Shown here piece after piece: positions 9,983-18,742 of a DNA stretch of 64,000 nucleotides. Numbering within the stretch: position 1 is the first letter of the stretch; each line of letters opens with the position of its first letter. The stretch is from Pseudomonas yamanorum (GTDB taxonomy: Bacteria; Pseudomonadota; Gammaproteobacteria; Pseudomonadales; Pseudomonadaceae), in assembly GCF_900105735.1 (NCBI RefSeq), contig NZ_LT629793.1:7023426-7087425 (forward strand), in the 5' to 3' direction. Under the pieces are notes generated by a model. That model saw only the letters and a list, made by a program, of their open reading frames with translations, had not been told where the DNA came from and searched no databases. The translations under genes and the position numbers were made by a program.

Positions 9983-11172
9983 GTGTCGACCTCCGCTTTG
10001 AGCGCGCGAGCGATCGGGTCGAGCTCACGTTTGGGTAATTTGATATCGCGTTTTAGCACGCTGATAAAGTCGTCGGCGCTGCCGAGTTTCTTCGCGGTGC
10101 GCGCGGCATGCAGCAATGCTTCGTCGCGCAGGTCACGGTCCACCAGGCTCAGGTCGAGCATGATGAAGTGCAGGTATTCGTGGATGCTCGCGTCGATACG
10201 TTCGGCATTCAGCGTGCCAAGGTCCAGGGGCGTTTCATTGTCTTTCCAGTCGGGAAAGAACCCCCGCACCTGATTGAGCACAGCGTCCGACTGCAACACC
10301 GGTGCACTGATAAAGCTGGCGATAAAGCCGCGGGTGAGGGCGGTCAGCTCCACCTGGTCGGTCACATCCAGGCGACTGAGCGACAACGGCCCGCGCAATC
10401 GGCGGTGCAGCCAGGCGTCCGTCTCCGGGAGCTGCTGCCACCAGCTGTCTACTGCCTGGGAACGCAGAAACGCCTCCGGATGCGATACGCCCTGAGACAG
10501 CTGTGCATCCTTGCCATCCAGTTCACGGGCCTGCTGCAGATAGCTGGCCGCATCGACGCTGACAATCCCGGTGTGAATCTTCACCAGCGAGGTGATGGAC
10601 GCTTCCGGCCCACTCGCCACCAGGGCTGCACCGCGGTCGGCATAGATTTCGGTGTGCAGGCTATATAAACGTGCGGTCTGTTCCAGACTGGCTGGCGTAT
10701 ACACGTCAGCCATCGCGTGATTCAGAATGCGGTCGGCGGTGAGATAGTCCCCATCGTGCTCCGACCACAAACGGTAATGGGCCAGCTCATGCCCCAGCAA
10801 CGCCAGCAACTCCTGGGCGTCGAGCCGTTCAAGAATCGGCCCGTAGAACACCACATGCACCTCACCGGCCAGGTAATACAGGCTCGCATTCATCACGCCG
10901 TCGCCGGCCTGGTAGAGCGTGGCGGGTGCCTGGATCTGCAAGCACTGCAACGCCGTCTCGCAAGCCTGATAGGCCTGCGGGTGAGTCTCGGGGCTCAGGC
11001 GATAGGTGTCTCGCAGCAATTGCGCGCGTACGTCCTGGGCATGTTCCTGCTGAACACCCAGGGACGAGGCCCAGCTCCACACGGCAGGTTCACTGGTTTT
11101 CAGGTACTCGACCACCTGTTGGTGGTAAGGCAGTGGCGTCAGGCTGCTGATGTCCAGCGCGGGGGTACTCAT
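9970..11172 (-). CDS. M48-family zinc metallopeptidase
   Basis: A 400-residue protein with the zinc motif HELAH (HExxH) in LLALLGHELAHYRLW near residue 147, and downstream acidic residues that could supply the third ligand. No signal peptide or transmembrane segment is evident, unlike HtpX, so it should be a cytoplasmic Ste24/M48-like peptidase. ATG 11172 is preceded by AAGGACG at a good distance. The 3' end overlaps the start of the helicase-nuclease gene by 13 bp, so the two are almost certainly translated from one message. The coupling suggests that the peptidase regulates or activates the partner, but this is inference. Confidence 0.8.
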   Translation of the reverse strand: MSTPALDISSLTPLPYHQQVVEYLKTSEPAVWSWASSLGVQQEHAQDVRAQLLRDTYRLSPETHPQAYQACETALQCLQIQAPATLYQAGDGVMNASLYYLAGEVHVVFYGPILERLDAQELLALLGHELAHYRLWSEHDGDYLTADRILNHAMADVYTPASLEQTARLYSLHTEIYADRGAALVASGPEASITSLVKIHTGIVSVDAASYLQQARELDGKDAQLSQGVSHPEAFLRSQAVDSWWQQLPETDAWLHRRLRGPLSLSRLDVTDQVELTALTRGFIASFISAPVLQSDAVLNQVRGFFPDWKDNETPLDLGTLNAERIDASIHEYLHFIMLDLSLVDRDLRDEALLHAARTAKKLGSADDFISVLKRDIKLPKRELDPIARALKAEVDTWTQ

Positions 11173-11455
11173 CGTTCAAACGTCCTTGAGGATACGGCTC
11201 CATAAGCTGCGCCTGGGCTGGCATCCCGGTATCAGTGATAGGCAATAAACGCGGAGCATACCTAGGGGTTGGGGAAATTACTTGTGAAAGTACACAGCCC
11301 GTGTGCGCTGGCGTGTTCAAGCCGTTAACGGTGGGACCTTTGTGCATACGCGCAGAAAAAGATTGAATATTCACATCTATTGTTATTTAAATAACACCAC
11401 AATAGCGTCACGACCTCCCTGGCCGTGCTCGCAACAAGATGGGATGACCCTGTGC
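11173..11455. promoter_or_regulatory. Divergent intergenic region between the peptidase and cdd
   Basis: 283 bp between divergent transcription units. It must hold promoters for both the peptidase-helicase unit and the cdd operon. An A/T-rich stretch with TTGAATATTCA (a perfect 11-base dyad) lies near 11362 and is followed by TATTTAAATAACA. No specific operator could be assigned. Confidence 0.4.
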
Positions 11456-11854
11456 ATGACAAGTGAAGAACATTTGATGGAACAGGCAAAGCGTGCCGCC
11501 GAGAGCACGTACTCGCCTTACTCCCATTTCCCGGTCGGCGCAGCATTGCTGACTGCCGACGGTGAGGTGGTACAGGGTTGCAACGTGGAGAACATCTCTT
11601 ACGGGCTGACCAATTGTGCCGAGCGTAGCGCGTTGTTCAGCGCCATCAGCCAGGGCCATGCGCCGGGCAGTTTCAAGGCGATGGCTGTTTATGCACCCAA
11701 CGTTTCACTGATAAGCCCTTGCGGTGCCTGCCGCCAGGTGATGCTGGAGTTGATGGCCAAGGATGCGGTGGTGATTTGCCAGGGCAGTGACCCTGCCGCC
11801 ACGCGTACCTGGACCCTGGCGCAATTGCTGCCGGGCGCCTTCGACGCTTTCTAA
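11456..11854 (+). CDS. cdd: Cytidine deaminase
   Basis: A short, tetramer-type (homotetrameric zinc) cytidine deaminase of 132 residues, which hydrolyses (deoxy)cytidine to (deoxy)uridine. The zinc and catalytic motifs are clear: NCAERSALF (first Cys plus catalytic Glu) and SPCGACRQ (two more Cys). The N-terminal SPYSHFPVGAAL forms the substrate pocket. I chose ATG 11456 (MTSEEHLMEQ); ATGs at 11444 and 11477 are in frame and possible. It is the first gene of a nucleoside salvage operon, where it feeds uridine/deoxyuridine into the pathway. Confidence 0.93.
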   Translation: MTSEEHLMEQAKRAAESTYSPYSHFPVGAALLTADGEVVQGCNVENISYGLTNCAERSALFSAISQGHAPGSFKAMAVYAPNVSLISPCGACRQVMLELMAKDAVVICQGSDPAATRTWTLAQLLPGAFDAF

Positions 11855-11860
11855 TCCTGG

Positions 11861-11878
11861 GCAGGCCTTCGGGCCTGC
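11861..11878 (+). promoter_or_regulatory. Intercistronic hairpin between cdd and the nucleoside transporter gene
   Basis: A perfect 7-bp stem, GCAGGCC / GGCCTGC, with a short TTCG-containing loop lies a few bases after the cdd stop. No T-run follows, so it is more likely an mRNA-stability or attenuation element than a full terminator. Confidence 0.45.
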
Positions 11879-11908
11879 GTCCGCTTGGTCCATTGTTGAG
11901 ACGCCTGC

Positions 11909-13174
11909 ATGATCAGTCTTGTCGGAATAGCGACCCTTATTCTCATTGCCATTGCTTTATCTCATCAACGACGCTCGATCAACTGGCGCACCGTCTCGGT
12001 AGCGTTTCTGATCCAGGTGTTGATCGGTGCTTTTGCGCTGTACGTGCCTTGGGGCCAGACGGTGCTGGCCTCGCTATCGGGGGCGGTGGCCTCGCTGCAG
12101 CTCTACGCGAACAAAGGCATCGAGTTTCTGTTTGGCGGCCTGAGTTCGCCGCACATGTTTGAAGTGTTCGGCAGCGGTGGGTTTGTATTCGCGATCCGAG
12201 TATTGCCGATGATCGTGTTCTTCGGCAGCTTTATCTCGGTGCTGTATTACATCGGCGTGATGGGCTGGATCATCCGGTTGGTGGGCGGTGCGCTGCGCCT
12301 GTTGCTGGGCACCAGCCGCATCGAGTCGATGGTGGTGACGTCGGCGATTTTCATTGGTCAGTCGGAAGTACCGCTGGTGGTACGGCCGTTCATTGCCAAG
12401 CTGACTCGCTCGGAGTTATTCGCGGTGATGGTCGGCGGGTTCGCGGCGGTGGCCGGCTCGGTGCTGTTGGGTTACGCCGGGCTGGGGGTGGAGCTCAAGT
12501 ACCTGATCGCGGCGTGTTTCATGTCGGCGCCCGGTGCGCTGTTGATGGCGAAGCTGATGGAGCCGGAAACCGAATCAGCCCGCACCGAACAGGTGATCGA
12601 GGAACTGGGGCAGGCAGAGAATCGCCCCACCAATATCATCGATGCCGCCGCCGAAGGAGCCCAGGTTGGCTTGCGCCTGGCACTGTCCGTCGGTGCCATG
12701 CTGCTGGCGTTTATCGCGCTGATCGCCCTGTTCAACGGGCTACTGGGCTGGGCCGGCAACTGGTTTGGCTACCCGCAGTTGACCCTGCAACTGGTGCTCG
12801 GGCACGTGCTGGCGCCCATCGCTTTTCTGCTGGGGGTGCCGTGGCACGAGGCGGTCATGGCCGGCGGTTTTATCGGTGAAAAGCTGGTCCTCAACGAGTT
12901 CGTCGCCTATGCCGACCTGGCCAACTACCTGACCCCGGCCAAAGCCGCCGAGGCCGGTGTGCCGCTGTTGTCGGTCCACACCCAAGTGATCGTCACCTTC
13001 GCCCTGTGCGGCTTTGCCAATCTGTCCTCGATTGCCATTCAGCTGGGCGGCCTGACGGGTATCGCCCCGCAACGCCGCCAAGAACTGGCGCGGCTGGGCC
13101 TGCGGGCCATGATCGGCGGCACGCTTTCCAATCTGATGAGTGCGGCGATTGTCGGCTTTTTCATCTCGCTGTAA
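11909..13174 (+). CDS. nupC: Concentrative nucleoside transporter (NupC/CNT family)
   Basis: A 421-residue inner-membrane protein with about ten hydrophobic segments. It carries CNT-family features: an N-terminal hydrophobic helix, [20 protein letters not shown] near 72, the Gate-like [12 protein letters not shown] near 150, and [14 protein letters not shown] near 325. CNT carriers import nucleosides by proton or sodium symport. Its position between cdd and deoA gives the operon its uptake step. No strong Shine-Dalgarno sequence precedes the ATG, so it may depend on translation from cdd. Confidence 0.93.
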   Translation: MISLVGIATLILIAIALSHQRRSINWRTVSVAFLIQVLIGAFALYVPWGQTVLASLSGAVASLQLYANKGIEFLFGGLSSPHMFEVFGSGGFVFAIRVLPMIVFFGSFISVLYYIGVMGWIIRLVGGALRLLLGTSRIESMVVTSAIFIGQSEVPLVVRPFIAKLTRSELFAVMVGGFAAVAGSVLLGYAGLGVELKYLIAACFMSAPGALLMAKLMEPETESARTEQVIEELGQAENRPTNIIDAAAEGAQVGLRLALSVGAMLLAFIALIALFNGLLGWAGNWFGYPQLTLQLVLGHVLAPIAFLLGVPWHEAVMAGGFIGEKLVLNEFVAYADLANYLTPAKAAEAGVPLLSVHTQVIVTFALCGFANLSSIAIQLGGLTGIAPQRRQELARLGLRAMIGGTLSNLMSAAIVGFFISL

Positions 13175-13184
13175 GGAGCACAGT

Positions 13185-14492
13185 ATGTGGTTGCCACAAG
13201 AAGTGATTCGCCGTAAACGCGACGGGCACGCCCTGGCCGCAATGGACATTCAACGGTTTGTCGCCGGCATTGCCGACGGCAGCCTCAGCGATGGGCAGGT
13301 CGCGGCGTTCGCCATGGCGGTTTTTATCAAGGGTATGGATGTGACCGAGCGCATCGCCTTGACCGAAGCGATGCGCGACTCCGGCCAAGTATTGAGTTGG
13401 GATCTGCCGGGGCCGATCGTGGACAAGCATTCCACCGGCGGCGTCGGCGACATGATCAGCTTGCTGCTGGCACCTCTGCTGGCGGCCTGCGGCTGTTACG
13501 TGCCGATGATTTCCGGGCGTGGCCTGGGGCACACCGGCGGCACCCTGGACAAGCTCGAGAGCATCCCCGGTTACGACTGCCAACCCAGCCCTGAACGTTT
13601 GCGCACGGTGGTGGCCGAAGTCGGTTGCGCCATCATCGGCCAGACCGCCAACCTTGCACCCGCGGACAAACGTTTATATGTGATCCGCGATGTGACCGGG
13701 TCGGTCGAGTCGATTGATCTGATCACCGCATCGATCCTCGGCAAGAAACTCGCCGCCGGCCTCGACGTATTGATCATGGATGTAAAAACCGGCAACGGTG
13801 CATTTATGGCCGAGCCCGAACAGGCGCGCGAACTGGCCGCCAGCATCGTCGCCGTGGCCAACGGTGCCGGGGTCAACACCCGCGCCCTGATCACCGATAT
13901 GAACCAGCCCCTGGCCCGCAGTGCCGGCAATGCCCTGGAGGTTGCCGAAGCCGTAGCACTGCTCAAGGGCGAGGTGCGCAGTGAACGCCTGTGGGCAGTG
14001 ACCTTGGCCCTGGCTACCGAGGTACTGACGATGGCCGGCCTGGCGAGGGATGAGGCTCAGGCCCGTGATCAATTGCTTCAGGCCTGGCAGAGCGGGGCAG
14101 CCTTGCAGCGCTTCGAGCAAATGGTCAGTGCCCTGGGTGGCCCGCAGGGCTTTGCTCACAACCCCGATGCGCATTTACCCAAGGCCGCCGTGTCGGTACC
14201 GGTGTGGGCCGAGGAGGAGGGCTGCGTCAGCGAGATCGACACCCGGGCGGTGGGCTTGGCGGTGGTGGCATTGGGCGGCGGGCGCAGCCATCCAGACGAT
14301 GTGCTGGACCTGTCGGTCGGCTTCAGCGAGTTGGCCTTTGTCGGTGAACAGGTGAACGCGCAAAGACCCTTGGGCTGGGTACACGCGCGCAATACAGAGC
14401 AGGCCGAACAGGGGGCATCCGCCTTGCGCGCAGCCTATCGATTAGGCGGTGAGCGTTTAGCTGAACGCAATTTGATCCAGGAAATACTATGA
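13185..14492 (+). CDS. deoA: Thymidine phosphorylase
   Basis: A 435-residue protein of family length that cleaves thymidine or deoxyuridine with phosphate to the base and 2-deoxyribose-1-phosphate. The signature [12 protein letters not shown] is at about residues 80-91 (phosphate site) and [16 protein letters not shown] follows near 108. ATG 13185 is preceded by AAGGAG at ideal spacing, and an upstream in-frame ATG (13140) lies inside the transporter gene and is rejected. The stop overlaps the deoB start in an ATGA arrangement. Confidence 0.95.
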   Translation: MWLPQEVIRRKRDGHALAAMDIQRFVAGIADGSLSDGQVAAFAMAVFIKGMDVTERIALTEAMRDSGQVLSWDLPGPIVDKHSTGGVGDMISLLLAPLLAACGCYVPMISGRGLGHTGGTLDKLESIPGYDCQPSPERLRTVVAEVGCAIIGQTANLAPADKRLYVIRDVTGSVESIDLITASILGKKLAAGLDVLIMDVKTGNGAFMAEPEQARELAASIVAVANGAGVNTRALITDMNQPLARSAGNALEVAEAVALLKGEVRSERLWAVTLALATEVLTMAGLARDEAQARDQLLQAWQSGAALQRFEQMVSALGGPQGFAHNPDAHLPKAAVSVPVWAEEEGCVSEIDTRAVGLAVVALGGGRSHPDDVLDLSVGFSELAFVGEQVNAQRPLGWVHARNTEQAEQGASALRAAYRLGGERLAERNLIQEIL

Positions 14493-15715
14493 GCAAGGCC
14501 ATCGTGTTGGTGCTGGATTCGTTGGGCATCGGTGCCAGTGCCGACGCCGCCCTTTTTGGTGACTCAGGCGCCGACACCTTGCGCCATATCGCCGAGGCGT
14601 GCGCCCGTGGCGAAGCCGATGGGCCGTTGCGCCGGGGGCCGTTGTCCCTGCCGAATCTGGGACGCTTGGGATTGGGGGCTGCAGCGGCGGCCAGTGGCGA
14701 CGGACCGTTGCCGGGCCACTGGGGCGACGCCGCACCGAGCGGTGCTTTCGGCCACGCACGGGAGCAATCGTCTGGCAAAGACACACCGTCCGGGCACTGG
14801 GAAATGATGGGCGTGCCGGTGTTGTTCGACTGGGGTTATTTCGAAAAGCCGGTCAACTCCTTTCCGCCACAGTTGCTGGCCGACCTGATTGAACGGGCAG
14901 GCTTGCCGGGCATCCTGGGCAACTGCCATGCCTCGGGTACCACGGTGCTGGACGAGTTGGGTGAGGCACACATCCGCAGCAAGCAGCCGATTTGCTACAC
15001 CTCGGCCGACAGCGTGATGCAGATCGCGGCCCATGAAAGCCATTTCGGGCTCGAGGAGTTGTACCGGGTGTGTGAAATCGCCCGCACTTTGTGTGATGAA
15101 TACACCGTTGGCAGGGTCATTGCCCGTCCGTTCACCGGGGAACACACGCGTGAGTTTCGCCGCACCGGCAATCGCCGCGACTACACCGTGCCGCCGCCAT
15201 CGGCGACATTGCTTGATCATCTCTGCGACGCAGGCGGCACCGTGCACGCGGTGGGCAAGATCGGCGACATTTTCGCGCACCGCGGCATCAGTCGGTTGTA
15301 CAAGGCCGACGGCAACGACGCGCTGTTCGATGCCACGCTCAAGGCTTACACGGAAGCGCCAGACAACAGCCTGGTGTTTGCCAATTTCGTCGACTTCGAC
15401 ATGCTCTACGGCCACCGCCGGGACCTGGCCGGGTATGCGGCCGCGCTGGAAGCGTTCGACCGCAGGCTGCCGGAGTTATTGGCGTTGATGGACCCGCAAA
15501 CGTTGCTGGTCATCAGCGCCGACCACGGTTGTGATCCTTCTCGTCCGGGCAGCGATCACACCCGCGAGCATGTGCCTGTATTGGCTTATGGTGCGGGCGT
15601 GGCGGCGGGGTGGTTGGGCGAGCGTGACAGCTTTGCTGATATTGGCCAGACGGTGGCGATGCATTTGGGGTTGGGGCCGTTGGAGTGGGGGACCTCTTTC
15701 AGAAGGAGCCCATGA
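14489..15715 (+). CDS. deoB: Phosphopentomutase
   Basis: A 408-residue enzyme of the alkaline-phosphatase superfamily that converts deoxyribose-1-phosphate to the 5-phosphate. Metal-site motifs are [13 protein letters not shown] at the N-terminus, [14 protein letters not shown] near 93, and [19 protein letters not shown] near 335. Its ATG overlaps the deoA stop by 4 bp, so translation is coupled. No deoC (deoxyribose-phosphate aldolase) follows in this window. An AAGGAG and an ATG for a following frame sit at the end of deoB. Confidence 0.95.
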   Translation: MSKAIVLVLDSLGIGASADAALFGDSGADTLRHIAEACARGEADGPLRRGPLSLPNLGRLGLGAAAAASGDGPLPGHWGDAAPSGAFGHAREQSSGKDTPSGHWEMMGVPVLFDWGYFEKPVNSFPPQLLADLIERAGLPGILGNCHASGTTVLDELGEAHIRSKQPICYTSADSVMQIAAHESHFGLEELYRVCEIARTLCDEYTVGRVIARPFTGEHTREFRRTGNRRDYTVPPPSATLLDHLCDAGGTVHAVGKIGDIFAHRGISRLYKADGNDALFDATLKAYTEAPDNSLVFANFVDFDMLYGHRRDLAGYAAALEAFDRRLPELLALMDPQTLLVISADHGCDPSRPGSDHTREHVPVLAYGAGVAAGWLGERDSFADIGQTVAMHLGLGPLEWGTSFRRSP

Positions 15716-15765
15716 CCAACACGCAAGTCTGGTCTGCGACGTTCTCAATCGCACGGGCTATCTGA
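15712..15765 (+). pseudogene. Possible 17-codon stub of a former downstream operon gene
   Basis: The deoB stop is overlapped by an ATG (ATGA) with an AAGGAG 5 bp upstream, the same coupling used inside the operon. The frame then ends after 17 codons ([17 protein letters not shown]). A strong ribosome site feeding such a short frame suggests the beginning of a gene whose remainder was deleted before the convergent LysR gene. The product is not identifiable. Confidence 0.3.
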
Positions 15766-15801
15766 TGAATGAGCCATACCGCAGGCAGTATTTTTTACTC
15801 C

Positions 15802-16707
15802 TTAAACACGACGAGGCTCGCCCTCGGCAATTTTGCGCATCAGGCTCAGGTAGCGACTTGCTGCCAGCCCCAAGGGGCGGTTCTTTACCCAGATGATATC
15901 GACCCATAACCGCATCTGACTTGGCATGTAGTCAAACACCACCTCCGTCAATGCGCCCGAAGTGATCAGGGGTTGTACCAGCGGTTGTGGAAGATAAGCC
16001 CAGCCCAATCCTTGCTGCACCAGGTCCAGCGTTGCCAGATAGTTGTCGCTGTGCCAAATCCGCCGTGAAAGCACAACACGTGGATCAGAGTCTGTAGGGC
16101 CTCCAGTAGCAACGATGATCTGCCGAACGTTGACCAACTGCTCTTCACTCAAAGGGCGCTTCTTGCCGGCGGCCGCAGGATGATCAGGAGAGGCAACGGC
16201 TACCAACAATTGGCTCCCCGCTTCAAGAAACGTCTCCCGCTCGTCAAGCCCTGGTCGTTCAAATCCCAGTGCCAATTGCACACGCCCGTCATGGAGCATG
16301 CGCATCGCCTCCGGATGCGACGCGGAGCGAATCTCGATTTCAAGCGTGGGGAACTCGCTGGCGATAATGGACAGCGGACGATTCCATACGCCTGTTTGCA
16401 ACTCCGGCGCCATCGCAAGGACCAAGCGCTCCTCCAACCCCTGATGAAGCTGGAGCGCATGGGCGTCCAGCAGGTTCAACTGGCTGGCAACCTGGCGTGC
16501 CTGGGGCTCCAGTGCTTTGGCGGCGGCCGTAGGAATGGCTTTGCGGGTTGACCGATCAAACAGCAATAAATCCAGCTCTGCTTCAAGCTGCGACACCGCC
16601 ATGTTAATGGCCGAGGGTACCCGGCCCAATTTGCGTGCGGCGGCAGAAAAGGAGCCGCTGTCGACAACCGCAAGGAAAACTTTGAGTGACTCACTAGTAA
16701 AGGCCAT
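15802..16707 (-). CDS. LysR-family transcriptional regulator
   Basis: A 301-residue LysR-type regulator. The N-terminal winged helix-turn-helix covers about residues 5-62 (LKVFLAVVDSGSFSAAARKLGRVPSAIN), followed by a linker helix and the two-lobed effector domain (about 90-295). I chose ATG 16707 over an in-frame TTG 12 bp upstream. It is divergent from the SDR remnant and the aminotransferase/glutamine-synthetase-like genes, so it probably controls them. Confidence 0.9.
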   Translation of the reverse strand: MAFTSESLKVFLAVVDSGSFSAAARKLGRVPSAINMAVSQLEAELDLLLFDRSTRKAIPTAAAKALEPQARQVASQLNLLDAHALQLHQGLEERLVLAMAPELQTGVWNRPLSIIASEFPTLEIEIRSASHPEAMRMLHDGRVQLALGFERPGLDERETFLEAGSQLLVAVASPDHPAAAGKKRPLSEEQLVNVRQIIVATGGPTDSDPRVVLSRRIWHSDNYLATLDLVQQGLGWAYLPQPLVQPLITSGALTEVVFDYMPSQMRLWVDIIWVKNRPLGLAASRYLSLMRKIAEGEPRRV

Positions 16708-16803
16708 AGCAGTTGTCAAATTTTCTGATAATGATCGTCTTTATTTATCAGATTTATTCGCCTAATTTCCACCCCTATTACCAATTAAGACGTGGGGTAC
16801 ACC

Positions 16804-17102
16804 ATGTTAAATACTGATTTGAGGGGGCAGGTGGCACTTGTCAGTGGTGCCGGAAGTGAAGCGGGTATTGGTATGGCGATCGCGCGCAGGCCGGGTGCAG
16901 CGGGCGCAATGGTGGGCATGAACATGGGGCTTGCGCTTGAAGTCGCCAAGCAGGGGATTACCGTCAACAGCGTGGCCCCCGCGAAGCGGCGGCGGTTGCA
17001 TTTCTGGCATCGCCTGACGCCAGTTACATCACGGGGGAAGTCCTCGTGGTGGATGGCGGGAACTGTCTGATCGAGAGCAAAGCCTCTCACGGCGATTATT
17101 AA
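16804..17102 (+). pseudogene. Short-chain dehydrogenase remnant (internal deletion plus frameshift)
   Basis: The first residues, LRGQVALVSGAGSEAGIG, are a classical SDR Rossmann start. The sequence then jumps to a late SDR segment (GLALEVAKQGITVNSVAPA) and, after a frameshift near 16980, to the SDR C-terminus (VAFLASPDASYITGEVLVVDGG), ending at TAA 17100. About 120-130 residues with the Ser-Tyr-Lys catalytic centre are missing. The product cannot be active. The intact gene was probably the first target of the divergent LysR regulator. Confidence 0.8.
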
Positions 17103-17271
17103 GTTTGAATACGCTCCAGCGCGCTCAATCCACGATATTGGGCGGGGGGCTATAACCAAGATTTATAAAAGCGCGATGTATCAAAGAACAGTTGAGTTCT
17201 TTGAGCCGTATCCGGCTGTCATTCAGCAACGAACTTTTAATTAATTTGGTAATTAACATAGGGTATTGATC

Positions 17272-18672
17272 ATGTCGAAAAGTGGAATTAGTGAATCAGC
17301 GATTGCTGCTTTTACCGCTTCCGAGCGTGCCCGGTTTATAGAAAACAACCCAACTTCACTGGCGCTGGCCGAGCGCGCCAAGGCGAATCTGTTCAACGGT
17401 GTGCCCATGCACTGGATGAGCGACTGGTCGATGCCTTCGCCGCTCTTTGTCCAGCGTGCAAAAGGGGCGCGCTTCACCGACGTTGACGGGCATGAATACA
17501 TAGACTTTTGCCTGGGCGACACCGGCACGATGTTTGGCCATTCACCTGATCCTATTGTCCGCGCCATAACCGAGCAGGCGAATAATGGCTTGACCACGAT
17601 GCTGCCGGGCGAAGACGCGGTGATCTGCGGCGAATTGCTGGCTCAGCGATTCGAGCTGCCTTACTGGCAAGTGACCGCCAATGCGACTGACGCCAACCGG
17701 TATGTGCTGCGCTGGGCGCGCGCTATCACCCAGCGCAACGTCTTGCTGGTGTTCGATGGCTGCTACCACGGCACCGTGGATGACGTGATGGTGCGCTACC
17801 GCGATGGCAAAACAGTGCCCCGTTCAGGTCTTGTGGGCCAAGCCTACGACTTGAGCCAATACAGTCGATCCATCCCCTTCAACGATGTCGCCGCACTGGA
17901 GGCGGCGTTAGCCCAGGGCGATGTGTGCGCGCTGATGTGCGAGCCGGCAATGACGAACATTGGCATGGTCCTGCCGGATCCGGGGTTCATGCAAAAGTGC
18001 CGGGAGCTGACCCTTAAATATGGCAGCCTGTTGGTCATTGATGAGACCCATACTATTTCCACCGGCCTCGGTGGATGCACTCGCCAGTGGGATTTGAAAC
18101 CCGACTTTTTCGTGGTGGGTAAACCCATTGCCGGTGGCGTGCCTTGCGCGGTGTTTGGCGTTAGCGAGCCAGTCGCCTCGGCCATGCGCGACGTCCAGAA
18201 GACCATCAGCGAGGAGAGCGGCGGGCATGGCCACAGTGGCATGGGAACGACGCTGTCCGCCAACGCACTGGCGATGCGTTGCATGCGCGTCAGTCTCGAA
18301 GAGGTCATGACGGAGTCTGCGTACGAGCACATGTTGCCCCTGGCCTCAAGGCTGGCCCAGGGATTTCGAGGGTTGTTCAAGCGGCACCAACTGAACTGGT
18401 CTGTCACAGAGTTGGGCGCGCGTTGTGAGTTTCAATTCTGTGCTACCTCGCCAAGAACAGGCGCGCAAGCCGAGGCGGCTTTTCATGACAGCCTTCAAAT
18501 GGCGCTGCATCTTTATCTGATCAATCGCGGAATCCTGATCACGCCTTTTCACAACATGACCCTGTGCTGTCCGCAAACAAGTGATGCGGATATCGACAGG
18601 CTGATCGGTGAGTTGGATAACGCGCTTTCCACGCTGCTTGCCCTACCTGGAGCGCGGGTTATCCCTTCATAA
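17272..18672 (+). CDS. Class III PLP-dependent aminotransferase (glutamate-1-semialdehyde aminotransferase-like)
   Basis: A 466-residue fold-type I aminotransferase. Visible features include GARFTDVDGHEYIDFCLGDTG near 65, VFDGCYHGTVDDVMV near 160 (PLP contact), VIDETHT near 250 and the Schiff-base lysine in FFVVGKPIAGG near 280. ATG 17272 is used; the TTG two codons earlier is less likely. The HemL-like relatives outside heme synthesis act on amino acids or amines in catabolic clusters. The glutamine-synthetase-like gene 70 bp downstream suggests amine or amino-acid degradation. The substrate is unknown. Confidence 0.85.
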   Translation: MSKSGISESAIAAFTASERARFIENNPTSLALAERAKANLFNGVPMHWMSDWSMPSPLFVQRAKGARFTDVDGHEYIDFCLGDTGTMFGHSPDPIVRAITEQANNGLTTMLPGEDAVICGELLAQRFELPYWQVTANATDANRYVLRWARAITQRNVLLVFDGCYHGTVDDVMVRYRDGKTVPRSGLVGQAYDLSQYSRSIPFNDVAALEAALAQGDVCALMCEPAMTNIGMVLPDPGFMQKCRELTLKYGSLLVIDETHTISTGLGGCTRQWDLKPDFFVVGKPIAGGVPCAVFGVSEPVASAMRDVQKTISEESGGHGHSGMGTTLSANALAMRCMRVSLEEVMTESAYEHMLPLASRLAQGFRGLFKRHQLNWSVTELGARCEFQFCATSPRTGAQAEAAFHDSLQMALHLYLINRGILITPFHNMTLCCPQTSDADIDRLIGELDNALSTLLALPGARVIPS

Positions 18673-18742
18673 CTGCACGCCTGAAAACGCCATTGTTCTT
18701 AAATACTGTCCAGTCGTTTGAATGAGCGCCAAGAGGTTTGAC

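Noticed and set aside
7517..10273. Plus-strand open frame of 918 codons opposite the helicase gene
   Set aside because: It is the antisense shadow of a GC-rich gene. Its translation is rich in His, Gln and Arg with no domain, while the minus strand has clear helicase motifs.
11303..11455. N-terminal extension of cytidine deaminase to 11303
   Set aside because: It would add about 50 residues unlike any deaminase. Homologous sequence starts near 11456.
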